Shown here in pieces: positions 1-6,294 of a stretch of 13,374 bases of DNA. Position 1 is the first letter of the stretch; every line of letters starts with the position of its first letter. Under the pieces are notes generated by a model. It saw nothing but the letters and a program-made list of their open reading frames with translations, did not search any database and had not been told where the DNA came from. Position numbers and translations under genes: made by a program. The stretch comes from an uncultured Clostridia bacterium (GTDB taxonomy: Bacteria; Bacillota; Clostridia; Lachnospirales; Bianqueaceae): contig CALBGL010000055.1 in assembly GCA_937892735.1 (NCBI GenBank), forward strand, positions 1 to 13,374. Direction: 5' to 3'.

Positions 1-2
1 GA

Positions 3-56
3 AGCCGGGAACAGGAGGTAGAAATCTTCTACCGCTTTATCGGCAAAATTGATTAA
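3..56 (+). CDS. C-terminal tail of a probable large serine recombinase (partial)
   Basis: Only the last 17 codons and the TAA stop lie in the window. The peptide ends EIFYRFIGKID, which resembles the C-terminal beta-strand tail of large serine recombinases of the Tn4451 TnpX / DUF4368 kind found in clostridial mobile elements. Such enzymes cut and rejoin element ends through a serine nucleophile in an N-terminal catalytic domain, which lies outside the window. Their genes often sit at one end of the element they move, and here recognisable chromosomal coding sequence begins about 25 bases after the stop, which fits that placement. The call rests on a short tail only, so another C-terminus cannot be excluded. 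Confidence 0.45.
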   Translation, partial: SREQEVEIFYRFIGKID

Positions 57-82
57 ATGACACCAATATTTTTAACTATGTG
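57..82. mobile_element. Probable right boundary of an integrated element
   Basis: The recombinase-like frame ends at 56, and sequence homologous to an XRE regulator resumes by about 82 (GAT-ACC-GGA = D-T-G of a W-D-T-G motif, with TGT in place of the expected TGG). The junction must therefore lie in this AT-rich stretch. TnpX-type recombinases use a GA core dinucleotide, and a GA occurs at 82-83, exactly where homology begins. The choice of core is inference. The other element end and the missing HTH half should lie to the left, outside the window. Confidence 0.4.
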
Positions 83-489
83 ATACCGGACTGTCGGTTC
101 CAGATTCGGAGATGTTGATTTCCCTATCGGAAGCGCTGGAAACGCCGGTAAGCACCTTATTAGGGGAAACGGTTGTGGAAACGGAGGCAGATAGCATAAA
201 GGCCATTTCCGAAAAACTGGAGGTAATAAACTTGCAGTTGGCGCAGCGGAAAACGACCAAAAGAAAAGTCCTTCATGTTTTGTGTATCTCAGTGTGTGCA
301 GTCATAGTGGCTATTTTTGTGGTCTTAGCACTTATAAAAAGTCCGTATCTGGGTTGGGATTACACGGCTCCAGAAACGATGGTCTTGGGAGTGGGGGTTC
401 ATGCTTTGGAATGGGGTTTTGTCAGAGTAGCACCGATCATTTTTGTTGGCACATTGATTGGAGGAATTTTAACTCGGAAGAGAGAGTAA
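79..489 (+). pseudogene. Headless XRE-family membrane-anchored regulator (C-terminal remnant)
   Basis: The open frame reads back through an ATG at 112 to an in-frame stop at 73-75. The residues DTGLSVPDSEMLISLSEAL, followed by a TLLGE ending, are the typical last part of an HTH_3 (XRE) DNA-binding domain, normally preceded by K-W-[DE]; the recognition helix and everything before it are missing. Downstream are a short acidic/coiled-coil linker, one strong hydrophobic segment (about 53-76 residues after the 112 ATG), a second hydrophobic stretch near the end and a basic RKRE tail. This is the layout of XRE regulators with a membrane C-terminus. No usable ribosome binding site precedes the 112 ATG. 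I infer that insertion of the element ending at about 57-82 cut the gene, so the remnant is probably non-functional. Confidence 0.7.
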
Positions 490-822
490 AACTTCTATAG
501 GCTAATGATTTATGGGAAAAACGAAGAAACTGAGGGCGACAGTAAGGATGATAAGCTCCCGTTATGAGAGACAGGGAAATAAAAGACCGTCAAACATAGA
601 GAGAGCATATCAAAGGCTGTTGCCCTCATGATTTTTCTACAAGAGTTCCATGACCGATTTCAAAACCTATTAGGTGGATACATGACTATTGTTATAAACA
701 GAGGCCAAGTATGCAATTAGTAAGAGTGATCTGTCCGGGGAAATTCGCTACAGTTTTAGATATCGGGGAGAAACTGAACAACGCGGAGCTCAGGTCAGAA
801 TGATAGAAGACAAGCGTAAAAA
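490..822. other. Stretch without a convincing gene
   Basis: I see no recognisable gene here. Two short frames open on the + strand: 512-631 (39 aa, basic, no ribosome binding site) and 711-803 (30 aa, starting MQLVRVICPG, with a GAGG six bases before its ATG). Neither matches a family I know. Composition is AT-rich compared with the flanking chromosome, in keeping with degraded or element-associated DNA next to the insertion junction. Confidence 0.4.
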
Positions 823-851
823 TTGAAATTGATGGTTCGGCATGGTATAAT
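823..851 (+). promoter_or_regulatory. Sigma-A promoter for the DUF2200 gene
   Basis: TTGAAA at 823-828, a 17-base spacer and a perfect TATAAT at 846-851. Transcription should start near 858, inside the left arm of the inverted repeat that follows, about 98 bases before the start codon. Confidence 0.75.
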
Positions 852-852
852 A

Positions 853-897
853 GGCGTGGTTTGACAGTTTTCTATATCATAGCAATTGAACCACGCC
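853..897 (+). repeat. Inverted repeat over the transcription start
   Basis: GGCGTGGTT (853-861) pairs perfectly with AACCACGCC (889-897) across a 27-base loop. The left arm begins two bases after the -10 box and covers the expected start site, so it could be a repressor operator or, if transcription starts early enough, a leader hairpin. Confidence 0.6.
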
Positions 898-901
898 ATG
901 A

Positions 902-925
902 GTTTGCCGCCAGAGGGCGTCAAAC
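902..925 (+). repeat. Leader hairpin upstream of the DUF2200 gene
   Basis: GTTTGCCGCC (902-911) and GGCGTCAAAC (916-925) form a ten-pair stem with one mismatch and an AGAG loop. No T-run follows, so it is not a standard terminator. The right-hand GTCAAAC (919-925) can also pair with GTTTGAC at 859-865, inside the preceding repeat, so the two structures may exclude each other. Confidence 0.55.
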
Positions 926-955
926 TTCGAATCATCGAGAAGAAAGGAGCACACC

Positions 956-1306
956 ATGTCACCGGAAAAAGTATATCAAATGGATTTTAACCGTGTTTAT
1001 CCTTTACTAGTCGCCAAGGCCGAGCGCAAGGGGCGGATGCAGGAAGAAGTGGATGAGATCATCTGCTGGCTCACGGGGTACAGCCAGGAGCAGATTCAAG
1101 ATATGCAAAAAACACCGATTACCTATGAGGCCTTTTTCAAGCAGGCGCCGGCCATGAATCCCAACAGAAAATTGATTCGTGGTGTGATCTGCGGCGTACG
1201 TGTGGAGGAGATTCAGGAGCCGCTCATGCAGGAGATTCGCTATCTCGACAAGTTGGTGGATGAGTTGGCCAAGGGAAAAGCCATGGAGAAGATCCTGAGG
1301 AAGTGA
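956..1306 (+). CDS. DUF2200 domain protein
   Basis: A 116-residue soluble protein that matches the full length of the DUF2200 family, whose biochemical role I do not know. Family-like blocks are visible in order: an N-terminal D-F/Y-x-x-V-Y-P-L-L-V-A-K-A-E-R-K-G-R segment, E-V-D-x-I-I-x-W-L-T-G-Y near residues 31-43, the central F-F-x-x-A-P-x-M-N-P-N-R, then G-V-x-C-G-V-R-V-E and the C-terminal E-I-R-Y-L-D-K-L-V-D-E-L-A-K-G-K-A. The start is set by AAGGAG at 944-949, six bases before ATG. There is no signal peptide or membrane segment. It has its own promoter and structured leader and ends ahead of a terminator, so it is probably transcribed alone or with the small frame that overlaps its stop codon. 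Confidence 0.85.
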   Translation: MSPEKVYQMDFNRVYPLLVAKAERKGRMQEEVDEIICWLTGYSQEQIQDMQKTPITYEAFFKQAPAMNPNRKLIRGVICGVRVEEIQEPLMQEIRYLDKLVDELAKGKAMEKILRK

Positions 1307-1473
1307 CGGAATCGACTTTCGGAGAATCAGCGTCTTGGAAGGTCGAGATGGAAAGCGGAAGTATGGTCTGTATGGCGAACGATTTGCTGCCGGTGGATGA
1401 AAAGAACCCGTCTGGCTCATTGAATACAAAAGGTTACAGCACGCCGTTACGGCATAAAAAGCGCGTCCATTGA
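1303..1473 (+). CDS. Possible 56-residue coupled ORF, unrecognised
   Basis: A GTG at 1303 overlaps the TGA of the DUF2200 gene (GTGA arrangement) and opens a 56-codon frame ending at a TGA in the loop of the terminator hairpin. The geometry suggests translational coupling, but the only Shine-Dalgarno-like sequence (GAGG, 1297-1300) is two bases from the GTG, and the peptide resembles nothing I know. It may equally be untranslated 3' sequence. Confidence 0.2.
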   Translation: MTESTFGESASWKVEMESGSMVCMANDLLPVDEKNPSGSLNTKGYSTPLRHKKRVH

Positions 1474-1507
1474 CTCCTGATAGAAGAAGCGATGAACGCG
1501 TTTTTTT
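1456..1507. terminator. Bidirectional intrinsic terminator
   Basis: CGCGTCCAT (1462-1470) pairs with ATGAACGCG (1492-1500), nine pairs with one mismatch. It is followed on the + strand by seven T (1501-1507) and flanked on the other side by five A (1456-1460), which read as a T-run on the - strand. It can stop both the DUF2200 transcript and the convergent protease/desulfidase operon. Confidence 0.75.
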
Positions 1508-1522
1508 CATTTCTTCAGATCC

Positions 1523-2800
1523 TCAGCACCCGCCAACCATTATCTGGATAATTTCTTTATCTGTCTCGGCCATGCCCACACGAGCCAGCCGGCTAATATT
1601 TTCGATGGTGTTTTCAACGCCCTTGACGATGATGCCGTCACCGCCGTAAAATTGCGTCCCCTGCATTTGCATCTGCATACCCAGGAGACCGGCCTCGACC
1701 GCGGAGGCAATCTTGGCAGCGCAGCTGGCCTTGGCGCCGTCGCAGATCATGCCGGAGTTGATGGCTACGGCATTGACAATGGTATGCGCAATCTCGCGCG
1801 TCTTGCCGCCATAGAGATAGGTGATGCCGGCGCCGGCCCCGCAGCCCGCGCTCGTAGCCCCGCAATAAGCGGAAAGACAGCCGATGCCGGTCTTTAGATG
1901 GATCGTGATCAGGTTGGAAACCACCAGTGCGCGATAGAGCTGCTCCGCCGTCGAGCCGAGATGCTCGGCGTAGACAATGACAGGTAGAGAGGCGGTAAGT
2001 CCCTGATTTCCGCTGCCGGAGTTAATGACAACCGGCAGTTCGCAGCCGCTCATACGGGCGTCTGAGCCGGCGGCGGCCATGGCTTTCGCTAGGTTATGTA
2101 CGTCACGTCCATAGGCATGAAGCAGGACGCGGCCTATGGACGCGCCCCAATCGCCGCGCAGTCCTTCTTCCGCGATCGCCTTGTTGCAGCGAATCTGTCG
2201 ATCCAGGATGGGAGCGATGTCGGGGATCTGGACGGAATCGGCAAACTGCACGATATCCTCCACGTTGAGACTTTTATGATCGGTATGCTGCGGAGCCTCC
2301 TCCGGAGAATAGGGCTTGGAGAGAAGAATCTCCTGGTCCCGTTCGATCCGTACGATGTGCGTGTGATTACCGGCAATGCGGACGAGAGCAGTATGTTCCT
2401 CTGCTTCCACACACACCTGGATGTCGAAAATAAAACCAGAATCGGAGGGCGTGACGGAGATGGGCATTTGCGCCAGATAGGCAGCGATGTCGCCAATCTG
2501 TTCTGATGTGACAGAGGAAAGCACCTCCAGCTTGCGGCTGGCGTCTCCGGCAACAATGCCGGCGGCGACCGCGGCTTCGATACCGCGCAGACTGCCCGTA
2601 TGCGGAACAATCACACTTTTTACATTTTTGATGATATTCGGGCTGACGCACAGCGCAACGCGCTGAGGCATGCGCCCCAGTGTTTCCCGGGCCAAGGCCG
2701 CGGCATATGCCAGCGAAATCGGTTCCGTACAGCCCATGGCCGGGACGAGTTCTTCCTTAAGAATAGAAAGGAACTGCTGATAGGTTTCTGGGGATAACAT
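1523..2800 (-). CDS. L-cysteine desulfidase family (UPF0597 / CyuA-like)
   Basis: A 425-residue cytoplasmic protein of the UPF0597 family, which includes E. coli CyuA (YhaM) and the archaeal L-cysteine desulfidase; members degrade L-cysteine to pyruvate, ammonia and sulfide using an iron-sulfur cluster. Visible signatures are GCTEPISLAYAAA near the N-terminus (Cys24), SGSGNQGLTASLPV near 261-274, a Cys/Gly-rich GCLSAYCGATSAGCG near 307-321 and GMICDGAKASCAAK near 350-363 (Cys353, Cys360). Cys24 plus later cysteines are the likely cluster ligands. The length is normal for the family. I choose the ATG at 2800 over an in-frame GTG at 2806 because GGAG at 2808-2811 is seven bases from the ATG but one base from the GTG. 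It starts 17 bases past the protease stop, so the two are co-transcribed. Serine dehydratase-like activity is an alternative substrate assignment. Confidence 0.85.
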   Translation of the reverse strand: MLSPETYQQFLSILKEELVPAMGCTEPISLAYAAALARETLGRMPQRVALCVSPNIIKNVKSVIVPHTGSLRGIEAAVAAGIVAGDASRKLEVLSSVTSEQIGDIAAYLAQMPISVTPSDSGFIFDIQVCVEAEEHTALVRIAGNHTHIVRIERDQEILLSKPYSPEEAPQHTDHKSLNVEDIVQFADSVQIPDIAPILDRQIRCNKAIAEEGLRGDWGASIGRVLLHAYGRDVHNLAKAMAAAGSDARMSGCELPVVINSGSGNQGLTASLPVIVYAEHLGSTAEQLYRALVVSNLITIHLKTGIGCLSAYCGATSAGCGAGAGITYLYGGKTREIAHTIVNAVAINSGMICDGAKASCAAKIASAVEAGLLGMQMQMQGTQFYGGDGIIVKGVENTIENISRLARVGMAETDKEIIQIMVGGC

Positions 2801-2807
2801 AAACACA

Positions 2808-2811
2808 CTCC
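2808..2811 (-). promoter_or_regulatory. Ribosome binding site deciding the desulfidase start
   Basis: GGAG on the - strand lies seven bases before the ATG at 2800 and one base before the upstream in-frame GTG at 2806, so the shorter 425-residue reading is preferred. Confidence 0.7.
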
Positions 2812-2816
2812 AAAAG

Positions 2817-5699
2817 TTAGATTTGTACGATGGTCAGATGTTCGTCCTGACAGGCCGCGAGAGCGGCTTCATGACCGATGACGCATACCGTACCCTCCCT
2901 CGCCATCGAATCAAAGAACGGGAGCCAGTCGGACAGGCTGTCCTTCATAGTGGAAAGGAGCTCCTGGCGTTCCCGCAGAAGGTCTTCTGCCGTCACGTGC
3001 TCGAACCAGTTGGCATCTGCCAGGCGCCCGGCATTGGCGGGAGAAAGTAGCGGATCCGTCTCCGAGACTGTACTGATGATATACTTCGTAAGACTCTCCG
3101 GGCTCTTCTGGAAGTCTGTGAAGAACTGGGAAAGCGAGCGATATACACCGAGGGAACGGGCTGGGGAAGGATCGCGGTAGGAGTAGCAAAACACATCGCC
3201 TGAGGGGCTGGCCTGCAGTCCTGTGCCATAGGCGCCGCCCTGTACGCGGATCTGGTTCCATAGATAATCATAGGAAGCGATATTGCCCATAAGGCGTAGA
3301 GTACCTCCATAGGAACGATGGTTCTGGGCGGTCTGGTAGCCGAGCACAGCATAGCTGATCTGCGCGGGAATCTGAATGCCCAGACGTCGGGGGAGTGTAC
3401 TCTCGTAGTGTGCGCTGGACGCGGCCGGGGTACCCAGGGGCAGGGCCGAAAGAAAACCGCTCAGATCCACTGGCGTATCCGAGGTGACGGAAGCGACCAG
3501 GCGGGAACGGCAGACGGACCCTGTCATCACCTGGGAGAAGGTGGTGAGAAAACTGTCATACTGCCCTTCGAAATCCTTGGCAAAGGCATGAATCCAGGAG
3601 GTGGCGGAATATCCGGCAATCGCTTCCGCAGAGGCGTTCATAGAAGAGAAATGGGATAGTGCGCAGACATAGGCGAGAGCATGTCCCGACGTGATGGCGA
3701 TCTGCTGGGCAGCGGTTTCCTTCTGCAGAACCACAGGCCGGATCCGATCCGGCTGATCCAGAATCGTCTGTGTGAGTATCTCCGCTACGAGCGCCATACC
3801 CTCGTCATACTTCTCCTTCAGCATACTGCACTGTACACGCAGATATGGCGTACACTCGGTTACGGAATCCTTGGGCGCGTAGGGGAGGAGCGAAAAGTTC
3901 AGTTCACCCAGAACCCGTTTGATCGCGCTCTGCAGGGAGACGGCGTCATGCTGCGCCGTGGGCAGCTTGCCCAAGAGAGCAGGCAGGAGTGAGAGTCGTG
4001 TCAGCTCCGTCAAGGAGAGATCCGCTAAAGAAAAGTAAAGTGAGACATGAACAATCCCATTGGTGACCAGGTCATGGCGCAGCACGGTCACGCCATGGCA
4101 GGTCTCCTCCGTCGTGGGGATGAGGGTGGGCTCCGGCTGAATCTCCGACAGATCCAGCATCGGCAGCGTGGAGAGTGCTTCCGGGGAATCCGTGGACTGT
4201 TGCCATGCCTGCAGGGATGCGGTTTGTGTCTTGATCTCGTCCAACTCTGCAGCTGTCAGGCCAGAAAATACCGTATCCAGGCGTTCCTGTTCCTTAGCGC
4301 GTGTTTCCTCACCCAATGTCAAAGAAGGCAAGACACGCAGCTCGCACAGCGTTTCTTCATCCAACAGGAGAGACTTCAGAAGACGCTCGAAACCATCGGA
4401 GGCGGCCATATCGCGCAGAGCGGCGATGGAGGCATCATAGCTCAGGTTCAGCATAGGATCTCCGTCATACAGCCAGCTTTCCCAGACATGCAGGCATCGA
4501 GTCAGCGCCTGAGGCTCCTGCATATTTTGCAGACGGAAGGCAAAACGATTGATGGAAGCCTCCAGCATCTCCTTGGGAATGCCCTGCTCGACCAGCTCCG
4601 TTACCGTCTTGCAAACGAGTGCATGGATCTCTTCGACCTTGGCGTCGTTCATGTTGTGAACGCGCAGCGTGATCCAGGGCTGCAGTACACCATCGAGGAC
4701 GGATAGCGTCACGTTCTGACCCAACCCTGCATCCAGCACGGCCTTCTTCAGCGGGGCGTCATTGGATCCGGTGAGCACGTCGCTCAGCACGCTGGCCGCC
4801 AGAATCAACGCCTGGTCGCCCCATTCACAGAAGATCTTGCCCCAGACAATCTGAGCCTGGTTCTCCAGATCATCCTGGTTCGCCGCCTCATAATAGACGG
4901 TCTTCTTCGCAGCGCGGGGCTCTTGAAAGATAAATGCCGGCGAGGCGGAAGAGGCCTCAAAGCGAGATAAGTAGTTATCCAGCAGGATGAGCGTCTTCTC
5001 TAGCGGAATCTCGCCGTCCAGATAGATTCGCGCATTGGAGGGATGATAGTGACGTCGATAAGAGTCGATAAACTTCTCGTAAGTCAGGTTCGGAATCGCC
5101 GTGGGATCACCGCCGGAGTTATAGCCATAGGCGGTATCCGGGAACAGAAGGGGTTGTACTGCCTCTTCGATGACGCCGTCCACACTGGACATGGCGCCCT
5201 TCATTTCATTGAAAACGACGCCGTTATACTTAAGATGTTCTCCGTCATATTCATAATGCCAACCTTCCTGTCGGAAGATATTGGGGTTCGACAGGATCTT
5301 CGGCGCGAAGACCGCGTCCAGATAGACGGAGGTCAGGTTTAGATAGTCCTGCGTATTGCGGCTGGAAACCGGGTACAGGGTCTTATCCGGAAACGTCATT
5401 GCGTTCAGGAACGTACTCATGGAGCTCTTGAGCAGCTCGACAAAGGGTTCTTTGACGGGGTATTTCTCGGAACCGCAAAGCACGGAATGCTCTAAAATGT
5501 GAAATACGCCCGTGTCATCGTCGGGCAGTGTCTTGAAACCGATGGCGAAAAGCTTATTCTCGGCATGGTTCTTGACCCAGACCAATTCGGTCTTTGTTTT
5601 ATCATAGGTCATTTCCACCAGCTCTGCCGTCTGGCCGGGAATGGGCCGAATCCGGCGTACGGTGAATCCGTGGAACTGATTCTTGACTTCTAAGTTCAT
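2817..5699 (-). CDS. M16C metallopeptidase, presequence-protease (PreP)-like
   Basis: A 960-residue zinc peptidase of family M16C, which closes as a two-half chamber and degrades short unstructured peptides. The inverted zinc motif HILEH is at residues 67-71, and the third zinc ligand is probably Glu165 in the FNEMKG motif. The C-terminal half carries the family's GGAYG and SYRDPS substrate-binding segments. No signal peptide is seen, so it should act in the cytoplasm. Length agrees with bacterial PreP-type proteins. The frame is open for 20 codons further upstream, but the Met at 5699 is preferred because AAGGAGG stands seven bases before it and the -10 box lies just outside. It is the first gene of an operon with the cysteine desulfidase, which suggests peptide and amino-acid turnover; that link is inference. 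Confidence 0.92.
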   Translation of the reverse strand: MNLEVKNQFHGFTVRRIRPIPGQTAELVEMTYDKTKTELVWVKNHAENKLFAIGFKTLPDDDTGVFHILEHSVLCGSEKYPVKEPFVELLKSSMSTFLNAMTFPDKTLYPVSSRNTQDYLNLTSVYLDAVFAPKILSNPNIFRQEGWHYEYDGEHLKYNGVVFNEMKGAMSSVDGVIEEAVQPLLFPDTAYGYNSGGDPTAIPNLTYEKFIDSYRRHYHPSNARIYLDGEIPLEKTLILLDNYLSRFEASSASPAFIFQEPRAAKKTVYYEAANQDDLENQAQIVWGKIFCEWGDQALILAASVLSDVLTGSNDAPLKKAVLDAGLGQNVTLSVLDGVLQPWITLRVHNMNDAKVEEIHALVCKTVTELVEQGIPKEMLEASINRFAFRLQNMQEPQALTRCLHVWESWLYDGDPMLNLSYDASIAALRDMAASDGFERLLKSLLLDEETLCELRVLPSLTLGEETRAKEQERLDTVFSGLTAAELDEIKTQTASLQAWQQSTDSPEALSTLPMLDLSEIQPEPTLIPTTEETCHGVTVLRHDLVTNGIVHVSLYFSLADLSLTELTRLSLLPALLGKLPTAQHDAVSLQSAIKRVLGELNFSLLPYAPKDSVTECTPYLRVQCSMLKEKYDEGMALVAEILTQTILDQPDRIRPVVLQKETAAQQIAITSGHALAYVCALSHFSSMNASAEAIAGYSATSWIHAFAKDFEGQYDSFLTTFSQVMTGSVCRSRLVASVTSDTPVDLSGFLSALPLGTPAASSAHYESTLPRRLGIQIPAQISYAVLGYQTAQNHRSYGGTLRLMGNIASYDYLWNQIRVQGGAYGTGLQASPSGDVFCYSYRDPSPARSLGVYRSLSQFFTDFQKSPESLTKYIISTVSETDPLLSPANAGRLADANWFEHVTAEDLLRERQELLSTMKDSLSDWLPFFDSMAREGTVCVIGHEAALAACQDEHLTIVQI

Positions 5700-5730
5700 G
5701 GCAAATCCTCCTTCATGAATATATGTTCTC

Positions 5731-5759
5731 ATTGTACCGCGAAATATGCACAATTGCAA
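5731..5759 (-). promoter_or_regulatory. Promoter of the M16C protease operon
   Basis: On the - strand: TTGCAA (5759-5754), 17-base spacer, TACAAT (5736-5731). Transcription would start about 25-30 bases before the protease start codon. It is back-to-back with the phosphatase promoter; the two -35 boxes are four bases apart. Confidence 0.7.
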
Positions 5760-5763
5760 GGGC

Positions 5764-5793
5764 TTGACGCTGGAAACAGGAATCCGGTATAAT
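5764..5793 (+). promoter_or_regulatory. Promoter of the tyrosine phosphatase gene
   Basis: TTGACG (5764-5769), 18-base spacer, perfect TATAAT (5788-5793), about 35 bases before the start codon. The -10 region shares the 12-mer GGTATAATAGGC with the promoter at 823-851. Confidence 0.75.
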
Positions 5794-5828
5794 AGGCCGT
5801 GAAAATGATATAGAAAGGATTCAGGCAG

Positions 5829-6293
5829 ATGACGAAGATTTTATTTGTTTGTTTAGGCAACATATGCCGTTCTCCCATGGCGCAGTTTGTCATGCAGGAG
5901 CTCGTGCGGAGAGAGGGGCTGGCTGATCAGTTTCAGATCGAGTCGGCTGCGACCAGTAGGGAGGAGATCGGAAATCCGCCCCATCATGGTACTCGGCGCA
6001 AGCTGGCGCAGATGGGAATCCCCATGGAACAGCACCGGGCCAGGCAGATGACGGCAGCGGATTATCAGGAATATGACCTTTTAATCGGCATGGAGAAGTG
6101 GAATCTGCAAGCGATGCAGCGGATTGCCGGAGGAGATCCGGATCATAAGATGCACCTGCTGCTGGACTTTACGGAGCGCGGCGGGGACATAGCCGACCCC
6201 TGGTACACCGGCAATTTCGACGTCACATTTGAGGATGTCTGGGAGGGGTGTCAGGGACTTCTACAATATCTGCGGGAGAATCCGGCAGAATAG
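5829..6293 (+). CDS. Low-molecular-weight protein tyrosine phosphatase
   Basis: A 154-residue cytoplasmic phosphatase of the LMW-PTP family. The N-terminal P-loop VCLGNICRS supplies the nucleophile Cys8 and Arg14 (C-X5-R), and DPWYTG near residues 123-128 supplies the general acid Asp123. Such enzymes remove phosphate from tyrosine-phosphorylated proteins, often kinases of capsule or exopolysaccharide synthesis, though some act on phosphoarginine; no partner kinase gene is nearby. The start follows an AAAGGA nine bases upstream. It has its own promoter, divergent from the protease, and its TAG ends one base from the stop codon of the convergent VanT-type racemase gene, so both transcripts must run into the opposing gene before they terminate. 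Confidence 0.93.
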   Translation: MTKILFVCLGNICRSPMAQFVMQELVRREGLADQFQIESAATSREEIGNPPHHGTRRKLAQMGIPMEQHRARQMTAADYQEYDLLIGMEKWNLQAMQRIAGGDPDHKMHLLLDFTERGGDIADPWYTGNFDVTFEDVWEGCQGLLQYLRENPAE

Positions 6294-6294
6294 A

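Noticed and set aside
1007..1510. 167-codon open frame on the - strand
   Set aside because: It lies antisense across the DUF2200 gene and the terminator, has no ribosome binding site, and its product is low-complexity R/L/S/P-rich.
4047..4706. 219-codon open frame on the + strand inside the protease gene
   Set aside because: It is antisense to clear M16C coding sequence, rich in Q/H/R/G as expected for a shadow frame, and unlike any family I know.
5700..5759. 20-residue N-terminal extension of the M16C protease
   Set aside because: It would start at the -35 box of the promoter, upstream of the transcription start, and bypass the strong ribosome binding site for the 5699 start.
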